From Novimethylophilus kurashikiensis (GTDB lineage: Bacteria > Pseudomonadota > Gammaproteobacteria > Burkholderiales > Methylophilaceae), in the NCBI RefSeq assembly GCF_003112435.1, contig NZ_BDOQ01000007.1, positions 161,410 through 225,409 on the forward strand: a stretch of DNA of 64,000 bases, in the 5' to 3' direction. Made by a program: the position numbers and the translations under genes. This document shows, in pieces, positions 35,189-43,426 of this stretch (position 1 is the stretch's first letter; each line of letters opens with the position of its first letter). The notes below the pieces were generated by a model. It was not told the DNA's origin. It saw only the letters and a program-made list of their open reading frames with translations, and ran no database searches.

Positions 35189-36477
35189 AACGGAACATGC
35201 CACTCAAGCCCTACGACCTGATGCTTGGTCTGGTAGAGGCTGATGGTAGACCGGGAAGTCTCCGAGGTCAGGCTGACCAACACGGCACCTACCGGTAGCG
35301 AGACTTCGATGGCGCCGGAAACTCGATGCACCGTATCTTCGCGGGTTGCATCAAACAGGACGTTATAGCCCTGGTACTTCCGGCGCGTCACTGAATCCGT
35401 CACGTCAACCGTGACCTTGGACGCCTCCTTGAACCCTAGGTTGGCAGTCCAGGATTTCTCTGCACCCATCGTCACCCCTGCCTCGGTAAAGGTGTTGAGG
35501 TCAGACTCAGCATCTTCCTTGGCAAGGACCACCTGCCCAAACACTTTCCCCGTCCCCGACGGCTGGTAAACAGACTCCAGCGTCAAACTTGTTCGTGTGG
35601 CGGCATAAGCAGATGTTCCACCATACAGCACACGGCCACCCGAGACTGTACCGCCAAGTAGCAGCGAGCCGTTCCAGCTTTTGGGCTGCCATTTCCCAAG
35701 TACGCTGCCCATGGTCATGCGACGCAATACCTCTTGGTCCAGGAGGTCTGCAGAGGTCGATACCGAAATCCCACCCAAGGTGTTTTGGTGCGTCCAGAAT
35801 TTGGTGGCATCGAGGTTGAAGGTATTCCTGTTCCAATCACTAGCGTTGTCAAAGACCGTGCCTTCGGCCCCGCCTGAGATGTCGAATCCCGACGTTTCGC
35901 TAAGCACACGGTACGAGAGATGCCCTGCATATTTCGTCCCCATGTCGCTTCTCGGCTTGGCATCGCTATTCAGTTGAAACGGCAATCCAAACAGCATCAC
36001 GGTATCGGAAACAGGGCCACTATTCACATTGGAGTCGTAAATCCGACCTATCCGCATATCTCCGTGCCATCCACTCCCTGCCAGTCCGGATGCCGTATGC
36101 AACCCGGTAAGCACGGATTCTGGCACCAGCCCGACGCGGGCCACCTCGGCCGCTATCAGGTCCTGCACTTCCGGAGGCGGGTTGGAATCCAGCGCGCGCT
36201 GGAACTGCTGAAGGCCTTCCTGGCCTAGACCCAGCTGCAAATAGGTCTTGCCGAGTTCGAAATTCAGCCGCGGTGTTTCCTGGGTGGCCAGAATTGCCTC
36301 AAAGGCTTCCTTAGCCTCGGCAAATTGGCTAGCTTCTTCAAAGCAAAGCCCCTGCTCGAACAGCGCTTCGTTATGCTCTTCAGGATTTGCCGCGCGCTTG
36401 TCGTCCAGAACGCAACCAGATGCCGCAGCACCTGCTTGCAATAGGGTTAGGGATACAAGTAATGGTAGGAGTCGCAT
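35185..36477 (-). CDS. Slam-like outer membrane protein (DUF560, type XI secretion)
   Basis: This 430-residue exported protein has a signal peptide in the first ~20 residues, TPR-like helices (about 35-115) and then a beta-barrel beginning near GRIYDSNVN, a hallmark of the surface lipoprotein assembly modulator barrel. It ends in Phe, as outer membrane barrels do. Slam proteins move specific lipoproteins or hemophores across the outer membrane. ATG 36477 is preferred over an upstream TTG. The upstream gene encodes a likely cargo. A terminator-like hairpin lies between them. Confidence 0.75.
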   Translation of the reverse strand: MRLLPLLVSLTLLQAGAAASGCVLDDKRAANPEEHNEALFEQGLCFEEASQFAEAKEAFEAILATQETPRLNFELGKTYLQLGLGQEGLQQFQRALDSNPPPEVQDLIAAEVARVGLVPESVLTGLHTASGLAGSGWHGDMRIGRIYDSNVNSGPVSDTVMLFGLPFQLNSDAKPRSDMGTKYAGHLSYRVLSETSGFDISGGAEGTVFDNASDWNRNTFNLDATKFWTHQNTLGGISVSTSADLLDQEVLRRMTMGSVLGKWQPKSWNGSLLLGGTVSGGRVLYGGTSAYAATRTSLTLESVYQPSGTGKVFGQVVLAKEDAESDLNTFTEAGVTMGAEKSWTANLGFKEASKVTVDVTDSVTRRKYQGYNVLFDATREDTVHRVSGAIEVSLPVGAVLVSLTSETSRSTISLYQTKHQVVGLEWHVPF

Positions 36478-36481
36478 GGCC

Positions 36482-36507
36482 AATAAAAGAGGGCCTAATG
36501 GCCCTCT
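36482..36507 (-). terminator. Terminator-like hairpin between cargo and Slam genes
   Basis: On the minus strand AGAGGGCC-atta-GGCCCTCT followed by TTTATT. It ends just before the Slam ATG. It may be an attenuator that keeps cargo expression above exporter expression. Confidence 0.7.
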
Positions 36508-36525
36508 GGTTCGTTAGGTTAAGGG

Positions 36526-37200
36526 TTACTTGCGGGTCGCCGTACCCGAGTAGTTCACTGAGGTGAGTACCTGGTAACCACCGTTGCCCTGCGGGTAGTA
36601 AACGCGCGGGCTCATCACATCCACATTCAGGCTGATGCTGTTAGGCAGCGCATCCTTCGTACGGGTGAGGTTCTGCGGCGAATAGAACTGCGTTGCGTCA
36701 TACACGCCGACACGAGAGCCGGCAGTGCCGCTCACGGTATTACCTGCGATGGTGCCGGTGAATGGCACAGATGCCGGCAGGACCGTTGCTACAGCTTTCT
36801 GGTTGAAGTCCTTGGGCGCGTCCACCAGCGTGACGGCGTCCGGGGTAAACCCAGAGAAGGTGCCCGTGAAGTTAGCCACGCTAGCATTGGCCGACATCGT
36901 GGCGGTCAGGTTGACCTTGCCTGTTGCCGAGGCAGTGTTGAAATACGAGGTCTGGTAACCATTTCTGTAGCCAGTATCCTCGGTAAAACCGAAGGACGCC
37001 TTTGCGGTTCCGGCGTACGCCGCCTGCAGAGGCTTGGAAGTGTTGATGGAGGAAACTACCAAAGGCTTAAGGCTGTTGGTAATGATGGCCGGGGCCACAG
37101 TGACGCTCTTGGTTGCGCCCGTCCAGGAAGTCAGCGAAGAGGTGGCTGCTGACGCGCCGCCCGCGAAGAGGGCCAAGACCAGGAATGCGAGTTTTTTCAT
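36526..37200 (-). CDS. Probable secreted Slam cargo, TbpB-barrel/hemophilin-like
   Basis: This 224-residue protein has a clean Sec signal peptide (MKKLAFLVLALFAGGASA) and no lipobox cysteine, so a soluble secreted form is expected. The C-terminal half has alternating strands typical of the small eight-stranded TbpB-like barrel (SATGKVNLTATMSANAS, then FTGTFSGF and FTGTIAGNTVSGTAG). Slam-dependent hemophilins have this layout. The N-terminal ligand region (about 20-85) has no visible heme motif, so the ligand is unknown. No TonB receptor gene is present in the window. Confidence 0.55.
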   Translation of the reverse strand: MKKLAFLVLALFAGGASAATSSLTSWTGATKSVTVAPAIITNSLKPLVVSSINTSKPLQAAYAGTAKASFGFTEDTGYRNGYQTSYFNTASATGKVNLTATMSANASVANFTGTFSGFTPDAVTLVDAPKDFNQKAVATVLPASVPFTGTIAGNTVSGTAGSRVGVYDATQFYSPQNLTRTKDALPNSISLNVDVMSPRVYYPQGNGGYQVLTSVNYSGTATRK

Positions 37201-37201
37201 G

Positions 37202-37226
37202 GATACTCCACTAGAGTGTGAGTATC
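37202..37226 (-). promoter_or_regulatory. Leader hairpin covering the ribosome site of the cargo gene
   Basis: On the minus strand GATACTC (37226-37220) pairs with GAGTATC (37208-37202), extended by CAC/GTG, with a TCTA loop. The 3' arm contains the GGAG ribosome site and ends one base before the ATG. Confidence 0.5.
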
Positions 37227-37227
37227 T

Positions 37228-37233
37228 GTATAG
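37228..37233 (-). promoter_or_regulatory. CTATAC element of the cargo gene
   Basis: CTATAC on the minus strand, 28 bases before the start at 37200. The transcript would begin just before the ribosome-site hairpin. Confidence 0.45.
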
Positions 37234-37242
37234 CTTCGAACC

Positions 37243-37653
37243 TTAAGTTGGGGGCTGCGCCAACTTCAAATTGTCGAGATTTCCGCCAAACACGCGACGT
37301 TCGAGAGGTGAGAGGTTCCGGAATGTGCCGACCGCAATCAACCGCCCTTGAGAGGACTTGAATGCAGCGCCAGGGATAGTTTTCAACCAGTGCTCTGCCG
37401 CGCCACCTGAAAATGCCAGGCCAAGCTTTTTTGCAGCTTCGACGGCACGATGCTCTCCATGGTGGAACGCAAGCAGGGTCGCCATGGAGAGCTGGTGATA
37501 CCCTGGCGGCACGTAAAAGAAGCCATACCAGCGGTCATATACAAACGGCTTTGTGATATCTGCGTCAACCAGGCATATCGGTTGAGAAGCATGACAAGCA
37601 TCCAGGGCCAATTCCTGCTTCTCTGTGAGCATCACCAGCTCGAGCGCAGACAT
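37243..37653 (-). CDS. Unknown protein coupled to the Mre11-like gene
   Basis: This 136-residue protein starts with a TAATG overlap with the preceding nuclease gene. It has an aromatic segment (YDRWYGFFYVPPGYHQ), then a helical Ala/His-rich region. No family recognised. Its place at the end of the Rad50/Mre11-like operon suggests a DNA-repair accessory, by context only. Confidence 0.6.
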   Translation of the reverse strand: MSALELVMLTEKQELALDACHASQPICLVDADITKPFVYDRWYGFFYVPPGYHQLSMATLLAFHHGEHRAVEAAKKLGLAFSGGAAEHWLKTIPGAAFKSSQGRLIAVGTFRNLSPLERRVFGGNLDNLKLAQPPT

Positions 37654-38690
37654 TAAGCTGCCTTCTTCTGGCGTTCTTCTACCACTTCTTCGAGCAGGCT
37701 GGTAATGAAGGTTTTCAACACCCCTGGCTTCTCGAACATGGAGAAGTATTCCTCCAGTTCTTCAACCATCACCGAGCCGTCATCGGTTCGGCCAGCTTCC
37801 AGCGTATCAGTCTCGCGCAGCTTTGACGCGAACGAAGACAAGCGCAGGCCCTTAGGCAGCGCTGCCTTAAGCTCGCCTGGCGCCGCGGCATACACTTCCT
37901 TGCCGGTGAGGTCGAACACATCCTCGGCAAATTCCAGCGGTACCGATTCCAGGCTAATACCATGCGCCGGGGTCCACACAGAAACGACAGGCTTGTGCTT
38001 CTTGAGGTCTACGGAGACGCGCGACACACTGCCGGGGTTATGGCAGGCCATGCGACCCTTCAGAACCATCGGGCAGGGCGTATGCATGTGGCCGTTGACC
38101 AGCATGTCGCACCCTTCGATTTCCTTCAGTTCCTGCCCATCCGGGTAGAGGCCGTTGAAGTCGAAATCCTCATGGGTCACCATGATGTTGCGGGTGCCTG
38201 GCTCAGCCGCGATGCTGGCCGGAATACGGAAGCCCGCCGGGGTCGCCCATAGGTTAACGATGGTGCCTTTGATATCGAGGGACAAGACCTTGCCGGGCTG
38301 GTCAATCAGATTAAGGACACCAGCATTCGCCATGAGGTATGCCGCATCCTTGTGGGTAAACCAGCTTTCGGTACGGTCGTGAGAACCCCCCAGCATTTCC
38401 GGCAGGACACCTGGCGGCAACTTGAACTCACGGAATGCCGCCATGACCTGCGCCAGCAATTCCAGGTTGTTTTCGCGCGCACGATGGAAGAGGTCACCCA
38501 ACCCCACCGGGAAAAGATTACGCTCATTACAGATGCGAGCGGCTTGCGACAGCTTGCGCAGCACCGCGGCAGCATAATCGTCGATACGACGGCCGACTTT
38601 CCCGCTCGCCAGATGCAGGTCGCCAATGAACAGAATGCCATCGAAGCCCTTGATGGGCTCAGAATACACCTTGGTTCGAATCGAATTCAT
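37653..38690 (-). CDS. Mre11/SbcD-like calcineurin-type nuclease
   Basis: This 345-residue metallophosphoesterase has GDLHL (23-27), GDLFHRA (65-71), GGSHDR (about 101-106, in place of GNHD), VTHED (about 172) and NGHMHTP (about 199-205), a full set of di-metal ligands. E. coli SbcD is 400 residues. As in Mre11/Rad50 systems it would cut DNA ends together with the ATPase encoded just upstream; start and stop overlap by one base (TAATG type). The capping domain (about 240-345) is divergent and has a Glu-rich helix. Confidence 0.85.
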   Translation of the reverse strand: MNSIRTKVYSEPIKGFDGILFIGDLHLASGKVGRRIDDYAAAVLRKLSQAARICNERNLFPVGLGDLFHRARENNLELLAQVMAAFREFKLPPGVLPEMLGGSHDRTESWFTHKDAAYLMANAGVLNLIDQPGKVLSLDIKGTIVNLWATPAGFRIPASIAAEPGTRNIMVTHEDFDFNGLYPDGQELKEIEGCDMLVNGHMHTPCPMVLKGRMACHNPGSVSRVSVDLKKHKPVVSVWTPAHGISLESVPLEFAEDVFDLTGKEVYAAAPGELKAALPKGLRLSSFASKLRETDTLEAGRTDDGSVMVEELEEYFSMFEKPGVLKTFITSLLEEVVEERQKKAA

Positions 38691-40753
38691 TAATGCACCT
38701 CTTCAAATGGCTTGTTGCAGACCGGGCAAACCCCAAGGCTATCCATCAAGCTGTGCAGGTCGGTATCCGCCTGCTTTTCTTCCTTGACCAGCGTCGTGGC
38801 ACCAGCTTCCAAGGTCTTGACCGAGGCGGCTTGGCGTTCCAGCTTCTCCACCAGCGACTTCAAATCGAGTGGGTTCTTCAGCTCCGGCACTTGAGGTACC
38901 GCCGGCACCACCCCAACAGCTGAGGAATACATGGTGCAGCGCTTCAGCTTGCGCATCAGGTCGAACAGCGCCGTGGTGTCATGTAACTTCGGCAACGCCG
39001 GCAACGCGCCGGGCATGGGCAGCAATGCCTTACCCTGGTTGGACTCAAGACGATTTATCAGTAGCTTCAATGCGGTCGTGTCCTGAATTGCAGGCACCGC
39101 AATATCGGTACGCAAGCCTTCTTCATGTCCAGCCAAGAAGGACACCCGGGATTGGAGTGGCCCCATCCGTGCCACCAGCTCACGCGTAGCGCGCAAAGTG
39201 GCTTGTGCGTTTTCGGCATCTACCTGCAACGCCTGCATGATGTCGACCAACGCGGAAATACCGCTCAAAGGGGCTAGCGCACGCAGCTTGCAGGACACTT
39301 GATTGAGGTCCACCTCATCACGCTTGATGTTGTCACGGTCGGTACGCAGGGACTGGCGGTGCTTTTCAATCAACTCCTGCAGCAGGCCGGACTCCTTGCC
39401 AACAGATAGCAGTTGGGCACGGCGAGAGGCGGATTCATTCAGCAGGAAGACCGGCATTTTCTGGCTACGCAGCTGAATATCCAGGTCATCCACACGGTTG
39501 ATGCGCAGCACCTCAGTAATGAACTTGGGCGCGGAGCCTTTCTTTTCCTGCGGGCCTTGGTGTGTTGGCTTGCCAGCCTTGAATTCAGCGGCGCTGTCGT
39601 AGCGGCGGAACAAAACCTTAGGTGAGCCTTTACGTTGGCGCACCATTTCCAGTACCACCTCGTTCTCGAGGCCCAGGCGAACAACAAACTCATCTGCACC
39701 GTGACGAATCATGGTGTCATCGGATTCGCCGTAGGCCATCGCGCGGAAAGCTGTAATGAACAGCGTGCTCTTGCCGCCGTTGATATCGCCGGACAACACA
39801 TTCAGGCCGGACGACAATTCAATACGCGTCTTCACATGACGGCGCAGATTTTCTGCCTCAACCCAGCGCACACCAACATCATCCGTGCTTGCCCATGCGC
39901 GACCGCCTTCCAGCGATTCCACATAGGGATAGCCCGCCCGGAGTGCGTCTTCTTCACTATCCGGGGAGAGTGGGGCGGAGTCGTCGCGATAGCGCACTTC
40001 AACCACGTCACGCGACTTGCCTCGCCCTGGCACAAAAACAACGTAAGCTCTTTCAGTGGGGGCGCCGACATAGCGCACTTCAGCGCCGATACGGTCTGCA
40101 AACGATTCAATCTCCATATCGAGCTGAACCGCGTGGATATGCGCGCCCTCCGACATCAAGCTGAGGTCGTTATGAGAAATCATGAGGGTTTGGCAGCCAT
40201 GATACAGGGTGCCATCCGGCAGCACTCGCGGATTAGCCACCTCAGCAATCACATTGGTGAACGCCGGAACCCGGCTAGCCTTCAGCCAGCAATCTGGTTC
40301 ATCGAGCACCACAACAGGACGGGTGCTGGTCCGCGAACGGGCCGCATAGGTGAGGCCAGTGACCACCACATTGGTCAAGCCACCACCATTACCATCCAAA
40401 ATATCTTCAAGGTCGCCGTTATTGTCGAGGCGAATATCGAGCGCAGGAGCACCGCGTTCTGTACCCAGCTCGAGCCTGATTGAACCAGCTTCTGGAACAA
40501 CGTCGTCTACAAAGGCGGTCAGCAGGGCTTCAAACTCACCCACAGCCTTGGCATGCGCCTTTTCCTGAAGGTAGTTGAATACCTCAGTGACTTGTGGCGC
40601 CAGCTCAATACGTGCTTTGGCGAGCGATATGTCGCGGGAAAGCTTGGATTTTTGAGTACCCAACTCATGCGCCTGACCTTGCAGGCTTGAAAACCGCATT
40701 TGCGCCGACAGGAAGCGGCGGCCAAGCTGTTCCAGGTCGACCGGGGTCGTCAT
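38690..40753 (-). CDS. Rad50/SbcC-like ATPase in circularly permuted domain order
   Basis: This 687-residue ABC-type ATPase has its motifs in swapped order. Residues 15-75 are coiled coil; then a signature-like GNGGGLTNVV (121-130), Walker B VVVLDEP (147-153) and MISHND (191-196), all normally in the C-terminal lobe. A linker follows. Walker A GDINGGKST (322-330) and the N-lobe features follow, then a second coiled coil (about 435-660), and a CPVC zinc-hook motif at 676-679, almost at the C-terminus. Normal Rad50 runs Walker A, coil, hook, coil, signature, Walker B. Here the chain is opened at the hook and the two lobes are fused. The Mre11-like gene follows directly. Confidence 0.8.
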   Translation of the reverse strand: MTTPVDLEQLGRRFLSAQMRFSSLQGQAHELGTQKSKLSRDISLAKARIELAPQVTEVFNYLQEKAHAKAVGEFEALLTAFVDDVVPEAGSIRLELGTERGAPALDIRLDNNGDLEDILDGNGGGLTNVVVTGLTYAARSRTSTRPVVVLDEPDCWLKASRVPAFTNVIAEVANPRVLPDGTLYHGCQTLMISHNDLSLMSEGAHIHAVQLDMEIESFADRIGAEVRYVGAPTERAYVVFVPGRGKSRDVVEVRYRDDSAPLSPDSEEDALRAGYPYVESLEGGRAWASTDDVGVRWVEAENLRRHVKTRIELSSGLNVLSGDINGGKSTLFITAFRAMAYGESDDTMIRHGADEFVVRLGLENEVVLEMVRQRKGSPKVLFRRYDSAAEFKAGKPTHQGPQEKKGSAPKFITEVLRINRVDDLDIQLRSQKMPVFLLNESASRRAQLLSVGKESGLLQELIEKHRQSLRTDRDNIKRDEVDLNQVSCKLRALAPLSGISALVDIMQALQVDAENAQATLRATRELVARMGPLQSRVSFLAGHEEGLRTDIAVPAIQDTTALKLLINRLESNQGKALLPMPGALPALPKLHDTTALFDLMRKLKRCTMYSSAVGVVPAVPQVPELKNPLDLKSLVEKLERQAASVKTLEAGATTLVKEEKQADTDLHSLMDSLGVCPVCNKPFEEVH

Positions 40754-40755
40754 CG

Positions 40756-41139
40756 TTAGATATCCTCAGAAGAGAAGGCGGGGGCAGGCGCGGCTTCAGC
40801 CGGCGACACTGGCGCCGCTTGTTCAGGCATCGAGGCCAACAGGCTCGCCATGGCGACGGGGTCAGCCAAGGCCGCTTCGATTTTAGAAATGAATCCTTCG
40901 AATTCGGCAACAGAGGTCTGGAACTCGCCTAGCGCACGCTCATTGTCGGCCTCCTGGCGAGCCAGAATCCGCTTCAGCTCCGCGAGGTCCGCGGTACCAT
41001 AACGCTCCATCGCCTCACGCTGTGCATCCGCCAGCTGCTGACGGCCAGCCTCCAATTGCACCTGGGCGTGCTGACGACGGACGGTTAGGGATTCAAGTCT
41101 CTTTTTGCCTTGTTCGAGTTGCTCAACAGCAGTAGCCAT
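40756..41139 (-). CDS. Coiled-coil protein, first gene of the Rad50/Mre11-like operon
   Basis: This 127-residue protein is almost entirely helical with heptad-like Leu/Ala spacing (about 5-95) and an Ala/Pro-rich tail. GGAG precedes the ATG. The permuted ATPase starts two bases after its stop. Small coiled-coil proteins next to phage SMC-like ATPases are common; it may supply or stabilise a coil arm. That is inference. Confidence 0.7.
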   Translation of the reverse strand: MATAVEQLEQGKKRLESLTVRRQHAQVQLEAGRQQLADAQREAMERYGTADLAELKRILARQEADNERALGEFQTSVAEFEGFISKIEAALADPVAMASLLASMPEQAAPVSPAEAAPAPAFSSEDI

Positions 41140-41302
41140 AGGGTTCTCCAGTCCGGCAGCGCCGGTAAGAAATTAACTAAATGATTGAAAACAGTCTACC
41201 ACATTAAAGCAATATTGTCCAGTTAATTGTTAAGTTAAACAACAGCAATAAACCGCCATAAAATATTAATTAATTGACGTTTATACTGTTACATGATACA
41301 TT
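41140..41302. promoter_or_regulatory. Divergent AT-rich region and recJ promoter
   Basis: For recJ: TTGACG (41274-41279), 17 bases, TACATT (41297-41302). This promoter matches that of ftsH in its -35 box. The 13-base word ATTGTTAAGTTAA at 41226-41238 is also found at 34908. The promoter of the minus-strand operon is not clear. Confidence 0.5.
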
Positions 41303-41334
41303 TAAACCATTCATTATCAGATTCAACCAAGATG

Positions 41335-43044
41335 CAACTTTCGCACCGCGCGTATTCGCCTATAGACGCCATGAAACTGGTCCGCGAGGGATGTTCGCCC
41401 ATCCTTGCGCGCGTGCTCGCCGGTCGCGGTATCAAATCCAAATCCGAGTTAGCTGGAGACTTGGGTCGGTTGCATCATCATTCCTTGCTCAAAGGCGCAG
41501 CAGAGGCGGCTGAATTCCTGGCTGACGCCATCCTTCTTAAGCGCAAGCTGGTCGTGGTAGCAGACTACGATTGTGATGGGGCAACGGCTTGTGCGATTGC
41601 TGTTCGAGGGCTGCGGGCATTCGGTGCCGATGTCACTTATCTGGTTCCTGACCGGATGGTGCACGGCTACGGCTTAACGCCAAGCGTTGTCGACCTCGCG
41701 ATGGAGAATCCCGGCACCCCGGAGGTGCTTCTCACCGTCGACAATGGAATTGCCAGCCATGCGGGTATCGCACACGCGAAGTCACTGGGTTTGGATGTGG
41801 TGGTGACCGACCACCATTTGCCAAGCAAGGTTCTCGGACTGCCAAATGCCGAGGTGATTGTAGACCCTTCGCAGCCGGGATGTGATTTTCCATCCAAGGC
41901 TCTGGCTGGATGTGGTGTTATCTGGTACGTGCTCTGGGCCTTGCAGGATGAGTTGCGTCGCCGAGACAGGCCGATTGCGCCGGGTTTCAAGGTGAGTAGC
42001 CTTTTGCCTTTGGTAGCGGTAGGCACCGTGGCAGACGTCGTCGCACTCGACCACAATAATCGCGTGTTGATTCAAGCGGGGCTGGATAAGATTCGTGCAG
42101 GGGAGGTGTTTCCCGGTATTGAGGCGTTGGCCACGGCTGGCGCATTCAACCGTTGTGACCCGCGAGCCCTGGTAACGACTGATATCGCCTTTGGCATCGG
42201 CCCACGCATCAATGCGGCCGGTCGACTCGAATCCATGGCTATTGGTATTGAGTGTCTCCTTTCCGATGAGGCCGCTCACGCAGAGGCTCTGGCGGAACGG
42301 CTGGATACCATCAATCAGGAGCGCCGCCAGATTGAATACGACACCATTGATGATGCCGTGAAGCAGGCGATGGCGCTGATTGTGGAGGGTCGCCAATCAA
42401 TTGTGGTGCACCATCCAGAGTGGCATGCAGGGGTCATCGGGATTGTGGCGGGGCGCATCAAGGAAAAGCGATATCGCCCAACCTTTGTGCTTACTACGGC
42501 AGATTCTGGTGAAATTAAAGGCTCCGGCCGGTCCATTCCTGGATTCAACCTGAAGGATGCGTTGGATATGGTCGATAAGCTATGCCCAGGTCTCATGGTT
42601 AAGTTCGGCGGGCATGCCATGGCTGCCGGGGTGACACTGAAGGCTGGGGGCGTGGCTGAGTTCCAGCGTGCCTTTGAAGAGGTGGCGTGCGAGCTTTTGA
42701 CCGACGAAATCCTCAACCAGAAGGTTGAAGTGGATGGGTCGCTTGCTGGGCATGATTTCTCGCCAGCTACCGCTCGAAAGCTTCGAGTCCCCGTATGGGG
42801 CCAGGGATTTCCTGAGCCAGCATTCTGCGATACCTTTTACGTGCAATCAGCCAAAATCACAGGCATCTTCAAGGACCAGCTCAACATGACGCTCGAGCGA
42901 GATGGTTGCGAGCTGCAGGCAACTCGATTCCGGCATGAAGGACCTATTCCAGAAGGTTCGGTCAAGCTCGTATACAAGCTTAATTTGACGGTTGACCCCA
43001 AGGGGCGCGAGGTAGTGAAGCTTTTGGTTGACCACATCTTGTAA
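41335..43044 (+). CDS. recJ: Single-stranded-DNA exonuclease RecJ
   Basis: This 569-residue protein (E. coli RecJ 577) has all DHH motifs: VVADYDCDG (DxD), TVDNG, VVTDHH, GTVADVV, the GPRINAAGRLESM block, GVIGIVAGRI, GSGRSIPG and FGGHAMAAG. It degrades single-stranded DNA 5' to 3' in RecF recombination and mismatch repair. ATG 41335 is taken because the promoter places the transcript start near 41309; an in-frame ATG at 41293 would be inside the promoter. Divergent from the Rad50/Mre11-like operon, forming a repair island. Confidence 0.92.
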   Translation, partial: QLSHRAYSPIDAMKLVREGCSPILARVLAGRGIKSKSELAGDLGRLHHHSLLKGAAEAAEFLADAILLKRKLVVVADYDCDGATACAIAVRGLRAFGADVTYLVPDRMVHGYGLTPSVVDLAMENPGTPEVLLTVDNGIASHAGIAHAKSLGLDVVVTDHHLPSKVLGLPNAEVIVDPSQPGCDFPSKALAGCGVIWYVLWALQDELRRRDRPIAPGFKVSSLLPLVAVGTVADVVALDHNNRVLIQAGLDKIRAGEVFPGIEALATAGAFNRCDPRALVTTDIAFGIGPRINAAGRLESMAIGIECLLSDEAAHAEALAERLDTINQERRQIEYDTIDDAVKQAMALIVEGRQSIVVHHPEWHAGVIGIVAGRIKEKRYRPTFVLTTADSGEIKGSGRSIPGFNLKDALDMVDKLCPGLMVKFGGHAMAAGVTLKAGGVAEFQRAFEEVACELLTDEILNQKVEVDGSLAGHDFSPATARKLRVPVWGQGFPEPAFCDTFYVQSAKITGIFKDQLNMTLERDGCELQATRFRHEGPIPEGSVKLVYKLNLTVDPKGREVVKLLVDHIL

Positions 43045-43071
43045 TGGGCCCGTGGTCTGAGCGCTAGAAGC

Positions 43072-43077
43072 CTATAC
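43072..43077 (+). promoter_or_regulatory. CTATAC element of the 43106 gene
   Basis: CTATAC 29 bases before the ATG at 43106. Confidence 0.45.
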
Positions 43078-43105
43078 TCAGCTCACAGGACAAAAAGGGA
43101 ACATC

Positions 43106-43261
43106 ATGCCTAAGCATTTCGTAGAGGTTATTGCTGCCAGAAAGTATTACGGAAACCATGCAACTGGGACCGTCGTCCTTTGCAATGGCACTCCAACCCA
43201 TTTCACAGGGCCGGACAGTCGCAGCCGGGCTCGCCAGTTTGCAGATAAATTGAGTAGCTAA
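43106..43261 (+). CDS. 51-residue small protein of unknown function
   Basis: The product begins MPKHFVEVIAARKYYG and ends RARQFADKLSS, with a central TVVLCNGTPTHFTGPD. AAGGGA precedes the ATG; CTATAC lies upstream and a strong terminator downstream, so it forms a complete transcription unit. No family recognised. Confidence 0.6.
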   Translation: MPKHFVEVIAARKYYGNHATGTVVLCNGTPTHFTGPDSRSRARQFADKLSS

Positions 43262-43277
43262 TGAATTCGACTCAACT

Positions 43278-43304
43278 AAGCCGCGGTATTCCGCGGCTTT
43301 TTTA
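43278..43304 (+). terminator. Rho-independent terminator
   Basis: AAGCCGCGG-tatt-CCGCGGCTT followed by TTTT. Confidence 0.9.
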
Positions 43305-43316
43305 TCAGCTAATGGG

Positions 43317-43384
43317 TGTCATTAATATGCATTTGGTGATATACTTATCTCTGTATGGCCGATGATTCGGCCTATTTCTTTTCG
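43317..43384 (+). promoter_or_regulatory. Promoter and structured leader of the HDOD-cheY operon
   Basis: TGTCAT (43317-43322), 17 bases, TATACT (43340-43345). The 75-base leader contains GGCCG-atgatt-CGGCC (about 43357-43372) followed by TATTTCTTTTC, a terminator-like hairpin that could attenuate. Confidence 0.5.
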
Positions 43385-43426
43385 CAACGGCCACGGCAAA
43401 GTTGCGTGAATTATGGAGATTGCACA

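Noticed and set aside
39635..40483. 282-codon open frame opposite the Rad50-like gene
   Set aside because: It lies wholly within a gene with clear ATPase motifs. No ribosome site or promoter on that strand.
38690..40753. Two fused genes or a frameshift rather than a permuted Rad50
   Set aside because: The frame is continuous over 687 codons with one start and stop, and the two lobes are joined by a linker rather than by a second start with a ribosome site. An assembly error cannot be fully excluded.
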